DNA of 64,000 bases from Tenacibaculum dicentrarchi (lineage in GTDB: Bacteria; Bacteroidota; Bacteroidia; Flavobacteriales; Flavobacteriaceae), in NCBI RefSeq assembly GCF_964036635.1, contig NZ_OZ038524.1:2733001-2797000 (forward strand). Direction: 5' to 3'. The position numbers and the translations under genes were made by a program. The notes below the pieces were generated by a model that saw nothing but the letters and a program-made list of their open reading frames with translations, did not search any database and was not told the origin of the DNA. Of the stretch, positions 17,194-25,692 are shown one piece after another (within the stretch, counting starts at the first letter, position 1; every line of letters starts with the position of its first letter).

Positions 17194-18882
17194 TTAAGCT
17201 TTCTTTGCCCAATTATCTCTTAATCCAACTGTTTTATTGAATACTAAATTCTCTGAAGTTGAATCATCATCAACATTAAAATATCCTAAACGTTGAAATT
17301 GAAATTGCTCTCCAATTTTAGCAGTTTGTAAACTTGGTTCTACAAAAGCAGTAATTTTTTCTAATGAATTAGGATTTACAAATTCCATAAAATCTTTGTC
17401 TTTATGAGCATCTGGAGCTTCATCAGAAAATAATCTATCGTACACTCTAACCTCAGCTTTTACGGCGTGTTTTACAGAAACCCAGTGTAAAGTACCTTTT
17501 ACTTTACGCTTACTTTCTTCAGTATTACTACCCGATTTTGTTAATGGGTCATAGGTACAGTGAATTACGGTAATTTTGCCATTTTCATCTTTTTCACAAC
17601 TTGTTGCAGTTATAAAATAAGCATTTTTTAAACGAACTTCTTTTCCTAATTTTAATCGGAAGAATTTTTTATTAGCTTCTTCTCTAAAATCTTCTCTTTC
17701 GATGTAAATTTCTCTTGAAAAAGGAACTATTCTTGTACCAGCGTTTTCATCCTCAGGATTATTTTCTGCAATAAGAATTTCTTCTCTATCTTCAGGATAA
17801 TTATCAATAATTACTTTTACAGGATCTAAAACTCCCATAACTCTATTGGCAGTTTTATTTAAATCTTCACGAATTTTAAACTCTAATAAAGAAACATCAA
17901 TTACATTTTCTCTTTTAGAAACTCCCACAGTTTCAATAAAATTACGGATTGAAGCAGGTGTATATCCACGTCTTCTTAATCCAGAAATTGTTGGCATTCT
18001 TGGGTCATCCCATCCGTTTACGATGCCATTTTCTACCAATGTTAATAACTTACGCTTACTCATAATAGTGTAGCTTAAATTTAAACGAGAAAACTCACGT
18101 TGTTTTGGTGCATTTGGAAATTCTGACTTACTGTATTCGTACACATTGTCACGAAACCAGTTATATAATTCTCTATGAGGTTTAAATTCTAAAGAACATA
18201 ATGAGTGCGATATTTGCTCTAAATAATCACTTTCTCCGTGTGTCCAATCGTACATTGGATAAATAACCCAATCATTACCTGTACGGTGATGTGCTTTCTT
18301 TAAAATACGATACATTAATGGGTCACGCATTAACATATTTGGCGATTCCATATCAATTTTTGCACGTAAAACATGTGTTCCTTCTTCAAACTCACCAGCT
18401 TTCATTCTGCTGAATAAATCTAAATTTTCATCAACAGTTCTATTTCTAAAAGGACTGTTAGTTCCTACTTGCGTTGGCGTTCCTTTTTGAACACGCATTT
18501 CTTCAGAAGATTGACTATCAATATACGCTTTTCCGTCTTTTATTAGTGAAACAGCCCAATCGTATAATTGCTGAAAATAATCAGATGAGTATAATTCATT
18601 TTCCCATTGATATCCTAACCAACTAACATCTTTTTTAATAGCATCTACATATTCTTGCTCTTCTTTAGCAGGATTTGTATCATCAAAACGCAAGTTTACA
18701 GGAGCATTATATTTCTGCCCTAAACCGAAACTAATTCCGATAGCTTTTGTGTGTCCGATATGTAAATATCCATTAGGTTCTGGAGGAAAACGAAAACGTA
18801 AACTTTCTTTTGGCATTCCGTTTGCCAAATCCTCTTCTATTATTTGCTCTAAAAAATTCAATGATTTTTTTTCTTCTGACAT
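17194..18882 (-). CDS. glnS: glutaminyl-tRNA synthetase
   Basis: Charges tRNA-Gln with glutamine. I choose the ATG at 18882 (MSEEKKSLNFLEQI) over one 33 bp upstream, because the family begins here and the upstream codons run into the promoter-like boxes. The 562 residues contain the class I signatures PNGYLHIGHTKAI (HIGH) and MSKRKL (KMSKS-like), and the C-terminal beta-barrel anticodon domain (GKEVRLKNAYF, KVKGTLHWVS). It is monocistronic, with a terminator at 17126-17171. Presence of GlnRS means direct Gln-tRNA synthesis. Confidence 0.96.
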   Translation of the reverse strand: MSEEKKSLNFLEQIIEEDLANGMPKESLRFRFPPEPNGYLHIGHTKAIGISFGLGQKYNAPVNLRFDDTNPAKEEQEYVDAIKKDVSWLGYQWENELYSSDYFQQLYDWAVSLIKDGKAYIDSQSSEEMRVQKGTPTQVGTNSPFRNRTVDENLDLFSRMKAGEFEEGTHVLRAKIDMESPNMLMRDPLMYRILKKAHHRTGNDWVIYPMYDWTHGESDYLEQISHSLCSLEFKPHRELYNWFRDNVYEYSKSEFPNAPKQREFSRLNLSYTIMSKRKLLTLVENGIVNGWDDPRMPTISGLRRRGYTPASIRNFIETVGVSKRENVIDVSLLEFKIREDLNKTANRVMGVLDPVKVIIDNYPEDREEILIAENNPEDENAGTRIVPFSREIYIEREDFREEANKKFFRLKLGKEVRLKNAYFITATSCEKDENGKITVIHCTYDPLTKSGSNTEESKRKVKGTLHWVSVKHAVKAEVRVYDRLFSDEAPDAHKDKDFMEFVNPNSLEKITAFVEPSLQTAKIGEQFQFQRLGYFNVDDDSTSENLVFNKTVGLRDNWAKKA

Positions 18883-18902
18883 TTTCTGTTGGTATTGAAT
18901 CA

Positions 18903-18920
18903 CAAAATTACGCAAAAATA
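18903..18920 (-). promoter_or_regulatory. overlapping -7 boxes upstream of glnS
   Basis: On the minus strand TATTTTTG (18913-18920) and TAATTTTG (18903-18910) both fit TAnnTTTG, 20-40 bp before the glnS start at 18882. No TTTG is seen 26 bp further upstream for either, so which one is used is open. Confidence 0.4.
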
Positions 18921-19196
18921 GTTGAAGGGATTTCTATATAAAAAAAAAGCCTGTTTTTTAGTTTAAATATTTTTATCTGACTATAAAAATCAATTTTAAA
19001 ACAACTTATTTAACTATTTATATTGTAAAAAAAGCATAAAAAAACTCGCAACACACAAGGAAACGAGTTAAGTACTTAACACATGGGGGTGTTTTAAGAA
19101 CAACAACACTACAAATATAACGTTGTTTTTAGCCTTAAAATGTAAGTATATGTTAACAAATCATATTGTTTGTGTTACTTATTTTTCAAGGCTATT
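18921..19196. other. gene-poor spacer with small hairpins
   Basis: No plausible coding region on either strand. It contains short inverted repeats: AACTCG/CGAGTT (around 19044-19070), AACAC/GTGTT with an ATGGGG loop (about 19078-19094), and AACAAC/GTTGTT followed by TTTT on the plus strand (about 19103-19132), the last looking like a weak plus-strand terminator. A short transcript is possible, but no TAnnTTTG box was found to support it. Confidence 0.4.
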
Positions 19197-19823
19197 TTAT
19201 AATTTTATAGGATTAGATTTTATCAAACACTTATTGTTTTCCCACTTTCCTTTTAATGACTTTTTAGAGATAAGTGTATTATTACAGGTTAAAAAATTTC
19301 CGTTGGCATCTTTTTTGATAATTTTTAATTTACCTGCTTTAATAGCTTTAATCACTTTAGAAATCAATGCTTTCTTAGGCGTTATAACACCTTTTTTAGT
19401 AAGCGATAATCCAATATTATTGTTAAATAAATCCATTGTTGTTGCTATTTTATCAGGAATAACACCGTCTTCTAGTTTTCGTTTTTTATAGGTTTGATAA
19501 TTTTCTCTTTCGTGTGCTTTTCCTAAGGAACGAGCGGCATTTTTTCCTATCTCTTGACGCAAACTCGCCATCCAAAAGGCATGACGAAAGGCATCAACTT
19601 GCCCACCTGCACCATCACCGTCTAATACTGGCGATTTTTTAATAGAATCGGCAACTCTATAAGCTTCTTTAGAAATTCGCTGTGCTTTTTTAGCTTTAAA
19701 TGGATGAAAAATAATCCATATTTTTTTTGCAGAAGATAATTTTTTAAATTTTTTCCAGCTAGATTGTGAAAAAGAGAAACAGCTGGTAAATAGTAAAATA
19801 AGCACTACGTATTTTTTTATCAT
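19197..19823 (-). CDS. secreted DUF6973-type protein
   Basis: A 208-residue protein with a signal peptide (1-20, ending CFSFSQ). A conserved block around 75-110 (GQVDAFRHAFWMASLRQEIG and AHERENYQ) matches the DUF6973 family, which has an invariant D-A-F-R-H-x-x-W pattern suggestive of a metal or catalytic site. The C-terminus is basic. It stands alone, with a terminator of the upstream gene at 19850-19879. The molecular function is unknown. Confidence 0.65.
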   Translation of the reverse strand: MIKKYVVLILLFTSCFSFSQSSWKKFKKLSSAKKIWIIFHPFKAKKAQRISKEAYRVADSIKKSPVLDGDGAGGQVDAFRHAFWMASLRQEIGKNAARSLGKAHERENYQTYKKRKLEDGVIPDKIATTMDLFNNNIGLSLTKKGVITPKKALISKVIKAIKAGKLKIIKKDANGNFLTCNNTLISKKSLKGKWENNKCLIKSNPIKL

Positions 19824-19849
19824 AAGATTTTATTTATTTTTAGTTTTCA

Positions 19850-19879
19850 AACAAAAAACAAGGGGCTTAAACCCCTTGT
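19850..19879 (-). terminator. intrinsic terminator after the aminopeptidase P gene
   Basis: The palindrome CAAGGGGCTTAAACCCCTTG (19859-19878) is followed on the minus strand by TTTTTTGTTTG, 67 bp past the peptidase stop. Confidence 0.85.
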
Positions 19880-19945
19880 AATTCTTGTGCAATTTTCCTG
19901 TTCTTTCTTAAGCTTTATTTTTAGAATAATCTTTTAGATAAAAAA

Positions 19946-21238
19946 TTATTTATTCATAATACTTTCAATTTCATCAGCATCAATAGGAATGTTACGCATT
20001 AAATTAAACGGCGCACCATTTTCTTGAATTACTACATCGTCTTCTAAACGAATACCAAAACCTTCTTCAGGAATATAAATTCCAGGCTCAACGGTAAACA
20101 CCATATTTGCTTGCATTGGCTGATGTAATAATCCGTAATCGTGGGTATCTAAGCCCATGTGATGCGAAGTTCCGTGCATAAAATATTTTTTATATGCAGG
20201 CCAGTTTGGGTCTTCATTTTGAACATCCGCTTTGTCGATTAATTTTAAATCTAACAATTCTGAAGTCATTATTTTACCCACCTCTTTATGATAATCAGCC
20301 CAAATAGTTCCAGGGACTAATAATTTAGTAGCTTCATTTTTTACATGGTTTACCGCATTGTACACTGCTTTTTGACGTTCCGAAAAACGACCAGAAACAG
20401 GCACGGTTCTAGTCATATCGGAAGCATAATTGGCATATTGTGCGCCTACATCCATCAAAATTAAATCGCCCGCCTTACATTGCTGATTATTTTCAATATA
20501 ATGCAATACATTGGCGTTATTTCCTGAAGCTACAATTGGCGTATAGGCAAATCTTTTAGAACGATTTCTGATAAATTCATGAATATATTCTGCTTCAATT
20601 TCATACTCCCAAACCCCAGGTTTGATAAAATCTAAGACACGTCTGAACCCTTTTTCGGTAATATCGCAGGCTTTTTGAATTAAAGCTAATTCAATAGGAT
20701 TTTTTAAAGAACGTAAATGCTGTAAAATAGGGTTACTTTTAGCTACAGAATGTGCAGGATATTTTGCTAATAACCATTTTGTAAAACGAGCTTCACGAGT
20801 TTCTGTTTCTACCGATGCACGATAATGTTCGTTGGTATTTATGTACACATTTTCGGCAAGTGCCATTATTTCGGCAAGTACTTTTTCTAAATCTTGTAAC
20901 CAATAAACACTTTTGATTCCACTAGTTGCGAATGCTTTTTCTTTGGTTAATTTTGCACCTTCCCAAACTGCAATATGTTCGTTTGTTTCACGTACGAATA
21001 ATACTTCACGTAAGTGTTCTTTTGGGCAATTAGGAAATAAAAGTAAAACACTTTCTTCTTGGTCAACACCACTTAAAAAGAAAATATCACGATGTTGTTC
21101 AAAAGGAAGCATGCTGTCTGCACTTACAGGATATACATCGTTTGAATTAAAAACAGCAACACTATTTGGCTTCATTTTTGCCATAAAGTTTTTGCGATTT
21201 TCTATAAATAAGCTACTGTTTATTGGGTCGTATTTCAT
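19946..21238 (-). CDS. aminopeptidase P (Xaa-Pro aminopeptidase)
   Basis: Removes N-terminal residues preceding proline; M24 pita-bread metallopeptidase. I choose the ATG at 21238 (MKYDPINSSLFIENR), 27 bp inside the longest frame, because the family N-terminal domain starts here. The N-terminal AMP_N domain spans about 1-130. The catalytic domain has the metal ligands in MDVGAQYANYASDMTRTVPV, HGTSHHMGLDTHD, TVEPGIYIP and GIRLEDDVV. About 430 residues. It is monocistronic, ending in the terminator at 19850-19879. A cytoplasmic location is inferred from the lack of a signal peptide. Confidence 0.92.
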   Translation of the reverse strand: MKYDPINSSLFIENRKNFMAKMKPNSVAVFNSNDVYPVSADSMLPFEQHRDIFFLSGVDQEESVLLLFPNCPKEHLREVLFVRETNEHIAVWEGAKLTKEKAFATSGIKSVYWLQDLEKVLAEIMALAENVYINTNEHYRASVETETREARFTKWLLAKYPAHSVAKSNPILQHLRSLKNPIELALIQKACDITEKGFRRVLDFIKPGVWEYEIEAEYIHEFIRNRSKRFAYTPIVASGNNANVLHYIENNQQCKAGDLILMDVGAQYANYASDMTRTVPVSGRFSERQKAVYNAVNHVKNEATKLLVPGTIWADYHKEVGKIMTSELLDLKLIDKADVQNEDPNWPAYKKYFMHGTSHHMGLDTHDYGLLHQPMQANMVFTVEPGIYIPEEGFGIRLEDDVVIQENGAPFNLMRNIPIDADEIESIMNK

Positions 21239-21380
21239 AATGCTAACAATTAAAATGTTCTTCAAAAATAATTAAAACTTAGGATTAAAGTTATTGTAGC
21301 CTGGTGTTTTTTTATGATTTTTAACTTTTTTTAACAAGCTGTAAGTTGTTTTGTTCTATCGCTTGAAAATAGTTGAAATT

Positions 21381-21465
21381 CCTAGCCCCGATTGAAGCTT
21401 TGTTTGAGCTCTTTTTTGTTTTTTTCAAACAAAAAAAGCGAGTGTGGAAAGCGGGAAATTGCTTC
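21381..21465. repeat. dispersed palindromic repeat family A, copy 2
   Basis: About 85 bp, CCTAGCCCCGATTGAAG to GCGGGAAATTGCTTC, in the orientation opposite to copy 1. This is the most diverged copy: the central part reads TTTGTTTTTTTCAAACAAAAAAAG and carries one extra codon, but the short frame SRFPHSLFLFEKNKKELKQ (minus strand) stays open. It lies between the helicase terminator and the aminopeptidase P start. Confidence 0.85.
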
Positions 21466-21506
21466 TAATAATTTTAATAAAAAGTATTGTAAGTGATATA
21501 AAATAG

Positions 21507-21545
21507 AAAACCTCCAAAATTTGACAATCAAACTTTGGAGGTTTT
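21507..21545 (-). terminator. intrinsic terminator after the DEAD-box helicase gene
   Basis: AAAACCTCCAAA (21507-21518) pairs with TTTGGAGGTTTT (21534-21545). It lies 27 bp beyond the helicase stop on the minus strand, with T-rich sequence after it. Confidence 0.85.
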
Positions 21546-21571
21546 CGTATTTTATAAGAAGTTTAAAAAAA

Positions 21572-22933
21572 TTATCTTCTTGTATTTCTTTTTGATGAGT
21601 TTCGAGAATTATTTCCAGAATTATTTTCAGAAGAACGATTTCTAGAAGAATTACTTCGTGAAGAGCCACTTCGTGAATTATTACTAGGACGTTGTCTTTT
21701 AGGTTTTGCACCAGTACCACCTCTATGACTTGCTCCTACGCCTTTTTTCTTGGCTGTTGAACTTTTCTTTTGTGTTGAAGCTCTTTTAGGCTGTGCCGTA
21801 TCTTTGGGTTCATACCCAGGAATAACTTCAGTTTTTAGCTTTTGCTTTAATATTTTTTCTATTTCTTTTTGATACTCTGTTTCTTCGCTACAAACTAATG
21901 AAAGTGCTTCACCTTTTGCACCAGCTCTACCAGTTCTACCAATTCTGTGTACGTAATCTTCAGGTACATTTGGTAATTCGAAGTTAATAACGTGTGGTAA
22001 TAAAGGAATATCAATTCCACGAGCCGCAATATCAGTAGCTACTAATACTCGGTTGGTATTATTTTTAAAATTTGCCAATGCTTTTGTACGAGCTCCTTGA
22101 CTTTTATTTCCGTGGATTGCCGCGGCAGAAATTCCTGACTTTATTAACTTTTCAGTTAATTTATTAGCACCGTGTTTCGTTCTTGTAAAGATTAAAACCT
22201 GACTCCAATTACCATCTTTAATTAAGTTGATAACTACTTCGGTTTTTTTACCTTTATCAACAGTATATACTTTTTGAGCTACTTTTTCGGCAGTTGAATT
22301 TTCTGGCTCTGCTTCTACCGAAACAGGATTTCTTAAAATTCCTGAAGCTAATCGTTTAATTTCTGTTGAAAAAGTTGCAGAAAACATCAAGTTTTGACGT
22401 TTTTCAGGCATAAAACTGATAATTTTGTTAATATCTCTAACAAAACCCATGTCTAACATTCTATCAGCTTCATCTAAAATAAGTACATCTATTCTTTTAA
22501 AAGATACTGCTTTTTGGTCATGTAAATCTAATAATCTACCAGGGGTAGCTACTAATATATCGACTCCTTGACGTAATGTTTTTATTTGGCTAGCGGCTTT
22601 TACACCTCCAAAAACTACGGTAGACCTTATATCTAAGTACTTACTATATTCTCTTACATTATCATGAACTTGTGCAGCAAGTTCTCTTGTTGGTGTAAGT
22701 ACTAATGCTCTTACGGGTCTGTATTTAGGGTGTTTAGAGTCAGCTAAACGTTGTAAAACAGGTAATGTAAAACCTGCAGTTTTTCCTGTTCCTGTTTGTG
22801 CTGAGGCTAATACATCTTTTCCTTCTAAAATAGGAGGTATTGCTTTTGCTTGAATTGGTGATGGGGTATCGTATCCTTTTTCTTCGATGGCTTTTAATAA
22901 AGCATCGGATAATCCTAAAGATTTAAATGTCAT
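21572..22933 (-). CDS. DEAD-box ATP-dependent RNA helicase, RhlE type
   Basis: RNA helicase acting on structured RNA or ribosome precursors. Motifs in order: Q motif (about 10-26, SPIQAKAIP), Walker [25 protein letters not shown] in [17 protein letters not shown] in FSATFS, and [10 protein letters not shown]. The core ends near 370. The C-terminal 80 residues are a basic Ser/Arg/Asn-rich tail (repeated [15 protein letters not shown]) typical of RhlE of Bacteroidota. A TATCTTTG -7 box lies at 22981-22988, and a terminator at 21507-21545 closes the unit. Cold adaptation is a common but unproven role. Confidence 0.93.
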   Translation of the reverse strand: MTFKSLGLSDALLKAIEEKGYDTPSPIQAKAIPPILEGKDVLASAQTGTGKTAGFTLPVLQRLADSKHPKYRPVRALVLTPTRELAAQVHDNVREYSKYLDIRSTVVFGGVKAASQIKTLRQGVDILVATPGRLLDLHDQKAVSFKRIDVLILDEADRMLDMGFVRDINKIISFMPEKRQNLMFSATFSTEIKRLASGILRNPVSVEAEPENSTAEKVAQKVYTVDKGKKTEVVINLIKDGNWSQVLIFTRTKHGANKLTEKLIKSGISAAAIHGNKSQGARTKALANFKNNTNRVLVATDIAARGIDIPLLPHVINFELPNVPEDYVHRIGRTGRAGAKGEALSLVCSEETEYQKEIEKILKQKLKTEVIPGYEPKDTAQPKRASTQKKSSTAKKKGVGASHRGGTGAKPKRQRPSNNSRSGSSRSNSSRNRSSENNSGNNSRNSSKRNTRR

Positions 22934-22980
22934 ATATATTATTTCAGAAATACTCTAAAATAAGCACTTCTATGAAGATG

Positions 22981-22988
22981 CAAAGATA
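22981..22988 (-). promoter_or_regulatory. -7 box upstream of the DEAD-box helicase
   Basis: TATCTTTG on the minus strand (plus CAAAGATA) fits TAnnTTTG and predicts a leader of about 45 nt before the start at 22933. A -33 TTTG is not evident. Confidence 0.45.
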
Positions 22989-23055
22989 CTGCTATTTATT
23001 TATAGGTGCATTTTTAATAATTTTAAGACTGTTTTTTGTTGTTTTTGATGAATTA

Positions 23056-24021
23056 TTAGGCATTTCCGAAGTGAAATAACGCATCGCCCATATTTACAAT
23101 CGGGAAATTATTTTTAGCAATAATATATCCATCGGCAGGAGCTTTTACAGCAAAATTTGTTTCTCCGTAGGTATCCATAATATGTCCTAAAATTTGTCCT
23201 TTTAGAATAAATGCTCCGTTTTTTACTGTTGGATTAAACAAACCTGCAACTTTAGCACGAATCCACATTCGTTTTTTATTGATGATAACGCTAGTGTTTT
23301 TAGGAATTACAATGTTTTTATCAATCATTTTAAAATGTTTTAACACTCGAAGTGTTCCGTTTATTCCTTGCTGAATTGCATCTTCATTTAAACGTAAAGA
23401 TTCGCCTCCTTCATACACAATTACAGGAATATTATTTTTATAACATTGATTTCTAAATGATTTAGGAATTAATTTTGATGCAAATAATAAAGGAGCATTA
23501 AATATTTTAGCTAATTCAAAAGCATCTTCATCATTAGGCGTATATCTTATTTGCGGAAAATTACTTCTTTGCGCTCCACCAGTATGAAAATCAATAGCAA
23601 AATCAACATTTTTAGTTATTTCTTGCATTAAATAATATGCCATTCTACCAGCTAAAGAGCCTTTTTTACTTCCTGGAAAACTTCTATTAACATCTTTGCC
23701 ATGCATATCTCTTGATAAACTTAAAAATCCAAAAACGTTTAATAAAGGTACTACAATAACGCAACCGCTATTAATTTTATAGTTTTTATCAATTAGCATT
23801 CTACGAACTAATTCAATACTATTTACTTCATCACCATGTAAACCACCTTGCAATAAAACGGTAGGTCCTTTTTGTGTTCCATTAAAAACATATACAGGAA
23901 TTTCTATAAGTGTACCAGTTGGTAATCTATCTACAGGAATTTTAATAAGTTCAGATTTTCCGAGTCCAATTTTATGACCTCGAATTTCTACAACTCCGTT
24001 TTTAAAGTTTTGTGTAAACAT
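23056..24021 (-). CDS. succinylglutamate desuccinylase/aspartoacylase family hydrolase
   Basis: Zinc carboxypeptidase-like amidohydrolase of the AstE/ASPA family, 321 residues. The zinc ligands are His62 and Glu65 in GGLHGDEVNS, and His146 in DFHTGGAQRS. The catalytic Glu is probably in VIVYEGGESLR. The C-terminal 70 residues form a beta-barrel, lipoyl-like domain (VKAPADGYIIAKN). Its start overlaps the end of the RimK-like ligase gene by 20 bp. This ligase-hydrolase pair is conserved in many bacteria. The natural substrate is unknown; removal of an acyl or glutamyl tag is inference from the pairing. Confidence 0.85.
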   Translation of the reverse strand: MFTQNFKNGVVEIRGHKIGLGKSELIKIPVDRLPTGTLIEIPVYVFNGTQKGPTVLLQGGLHGDEVNSIELVRRMLIDKNYKINSGCVIVVPLLNVFGFLSLSRDMHGKDVNRSFPGSKKGSLAGRMAYYLMQEITKNVDFAIDFHTGGAQRSNFPQIRYTPNDEDAFELAKIFNAPLLFASKLIPKSFRNQCYKNNIPVIVYEGGESLRLNEDAIQQGINGTLRVLKHFKMIDKNIVIPKNTSVIINKKRMWIRAKVAGLFNPTVKNGAFILKGQILGHIMDTYGETNFAVKAPADGYIIAKNNFPIVNMGDALFHFGNA

Positions 24022-24889
24022 TATCTTCTAAAAATTTAATAATTGCTTTGGCTGTATTATGTTTTGTGTAGTTTTCAATTCCTTGTAAACCAGGAGCTGT
24101 ATTTACTTCAATTAATAAAGAGCCTCTTTTTGAGCGAATTAAATCAACTCCAGCAATAGGTAAGTTTAAATATTGTGTTGCTTTTATGGCAATTTGTTCT
24201 TCTTCTTCGGATAAATTAACTTTAAATCCGCTACCACCTTGATGGATATTTGAACGAAAATCATTTTCTGAACCTTTTCGTTTCATTGATGCCACTACTT
24301 TATTACCAATTACAAAAGCTCGAATATCTTCGCTATTACTTTCTTTTATAAATTCTTGTAATAAAATACTGGCGTTGGTACTGTACATAGTATCAATAAT
24401 TGATTTAGCAGATTTATTACTTTCAGCTAAAATAACTCCAGAACCGTGTGTACCTTCTTGTAATTTTATAATGATAGGTCCACCACCTAATAAATTAATT
24501 TGTTCATCAATATTATCAGGATTTACAGCAAATATAGTATTAGGAATAGGAATATTATTTTGATTCATAATTTGTAAAGTACGAACCTTATTTTGAGCTT
24601 GTAAAATACCTAAAGAAGTTGCTGTTGTATACGTACCATTTAATTCAAATTCTTTCACCACCGCAGCTCCGTGACGTGTAGCAGAAGCACCAATTCTAGG
24701 AATAATTACATCAGGAATATCAATAATATTTTCTCCATTATATATTATTTCTGATTTACCATTTGCAAGTTTTATACTACATTTTAAATGATTAATAACA
24801 CGCACATTATGTCCACGACGATTTGCTTCATTATATATTCTTTGAGTAGAATATATTTGCTCGCTTACAGAAAGAATAAAAATTGTCAT
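24002..24889 (-). CDS. rimK: RimK-like ATP-grasp ligase
   Basis: ATP-grasp enzyme adding glutamate-like residues to a carboxylate, best known for ribosomal protein S6. The start at 24889 (MTIFILSVSEQ) is preferred over 24910 because the promoter at 24917-24951 would place transcription initiation at about 24911. The protein has the pre-ATP-grasp domain (about 1-95), the ATP-binding core with GGGPIIIKLQEGTHGSGV and LLQEFIKES, and metal ligands in DLIRSKRGSLLIEVNTAPG. About 295 residues. The hydrolase gene downstream overlaps its 3' end. The real acceptor protein cannot be told from sequence. Confidence 0.88.
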   Translation of the reverse strand: MTIFILSVSEQIYSTQRIYNEANRRGHNVRVINHLKCSIKLANGKSEIIYNGENIIDIPDVIIPRIGASATRHGAAVVKEFELNGTYTTATSLGILQAQNKVRTLQIMNQNNIPIPNTIFAVNPDNIDEQINLLGGGPIIIKLQEGTHGSGVILAESNKSAKSIIDTMYSTNASILLQEFIKESNSEDIRAFVIGNKVVASMKRKGSENDFRSNIHQGGSGFKVNLSEEEEQIAIKATQYLNLPIAGVDLIRSKRGSLLIEVNTAPGLQGIENYTKHNTAKAIIKFLEDNVYTKL

Positions 24890-24916
24890 AAATATTAATT
24901 GATGATTCAACTAAAA

Positions 24917-24951
24917 CAAATTTACTATTTTTTTTGAGTGATAAATATCAA
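24917..24951 (-). promoter_or_regulatory. promoter of the rimK-hydrolase pair
   Basis: Minus-strand -7 TAAATTTG (24917-24924) with TTG (24949-24951) 24 bp upstream, close to the Bacteroidota pattern. It lies back to back with the folB promoter and fixes the rimK start at 24889. Confidence 0.55.
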
Positions 24952-24975
24952 TATTTTTAAGTAAAGTAAAAAACG

Positions 24976-24983
24976 TATTTTTG
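24976..24983 (+). promoter_or_regulatory. -7 box upstream of folB
   Basis: TATTTTTG fits TAnnTTTG and lies 26 bp before the TTG start at 25010. A T-rich tract (24953-24958) occupies the -33 region. Confidence 0.5.
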
Positions 24984-25009
24984 TAATTATAAATTCAATA
25001 AAATATATT

Positions 25010-25372
25010 TTGGGAATTATACGTGTAAACGACATTCGATTATTTACAAATCACGGATGTTTAGAAGAAGAAGCAAAAATTGGCTCAGAATATAGAGTTG
25101 ATATTGAAGTAAAAGCAAATTTGCAAAAATCAGCAAAAACCGATAAATTAGTTGATACTGTTGATTATGTACATTTAAATCATATTGTAAAAGAAGAAAT
25201 GGCAATTCGTTCGGAATTATTAGAACATGTTGCACAACGTATTTTAAATAGAGTTTTTAAAGAGATACAACTTGTTGATGAAGCTGAGGTTAGCGTTGCT
25301 AAAATTAATCCACCAATTGGAGGTAATGTAGCCGAAGTTGTTATTGTTTTAAAAGATGTACGTACTAATTAA
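25010..25372 (+). CDS. folB: dihydroneopterin aldolase
   Basis: Folate synthesis: converts dihydroneopterin to 6-hydroxymethyl-dihydropterin and glycolaldehyde. The 120 residues have the family opening GIIRVNDIRLFTNHGCLEEE with the substrate-binding Glu in the HGCLEEE loop, and the conserved catalytic Lys region at VSVAKINPPIGGN. The start appears to be TTG: no in-frame ATG precedes the family N-terminus, and the -7 box is only 26 bp upstream. It is divergent from rimK and followed by tRNA-Cys. Confidence 0.92.
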   Translation: MGIIRVNDIRLFTNHGCLEEEAKIGSEYRVDIEVKANLQKSAKTDKLVDTVDYVHLNHIVKEEMAIRSELLEHVAQRILNRVFKEIQLVDEAEVSVAKINPPIGGNVAEVVIVLKDVRTN

Positions 25373-25476
25373 CAAATGATGTTGACATAATGTTAATAAC
25401 ATTTTTATAAAAATTTCTATAAAAAAATAGATATTTTGAAAAAAAAATGTAAATTTGCAGTCTTAAATATTAAAAA

Positions 25477-25547
25477 GGTGTCTTGGCCGAGTGGCTAGGC
25501 AATGGTTTGCAAAACCATGTACAGCGGTTCGAATCCGCTAGACACCT
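25477..25547 (+). tRNA. tRNA-Cys (anticodon GCA)
   Basis: Acceptor arms GGTGTCT (25477-25483) and AGACACC (25540-25546) pair fully. The anticodon stem TGGTT/AACCA encloses TTGCAAA with anticodon GCA, and the T arm is GCGGTTCGAATCCGC. The discriminator base is T (U73), the identity element for cysteine tRNA. The CCA end is not encoded. A terminator follows directly. Confidence 0.97.
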
Positions 25548-25549
25548 CT

Positions 25550-25587
25550 AAAACCTTATAAGTCTTTTGATTTATAAGGTTTTTTAT
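25550..25587 (+). terminator. terminator after tRNA-Cys
   Basis: AAACCTTATAA (25551-25561) pairs with TTATAAGGTTT (from about 25572), followed by TTTTTATTTC. Confidence 0.9.
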
Positions 25588-25692
25588 TTCTTAATAATTA
25601 CTTCATATAAAATTCTTGTTTCAAAAAAACAAAAAAAGTATTTTTACAGAAAAATTCCTCCCCAGATAAAAAACAATTAAATTTAAAATTTT

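Noticed and set aside
19123..19491. 122-codon plus-strand frame antisense to the DUF6973 gene
   Set aside because: It is a shadow of the minus-strand gene, which has a signal peptide and a conserved motif; the plus-strand product is only hydrophobic noise.
21382..21720. 112-codon minus-strand frame overlapping the helicase C-terminus
   Set aside because: It is another frame of the Arg/Ser/Asn-rich helicase tail (Ile/Leu/Glu low complexity) that runs by chance into repeat copy 2.
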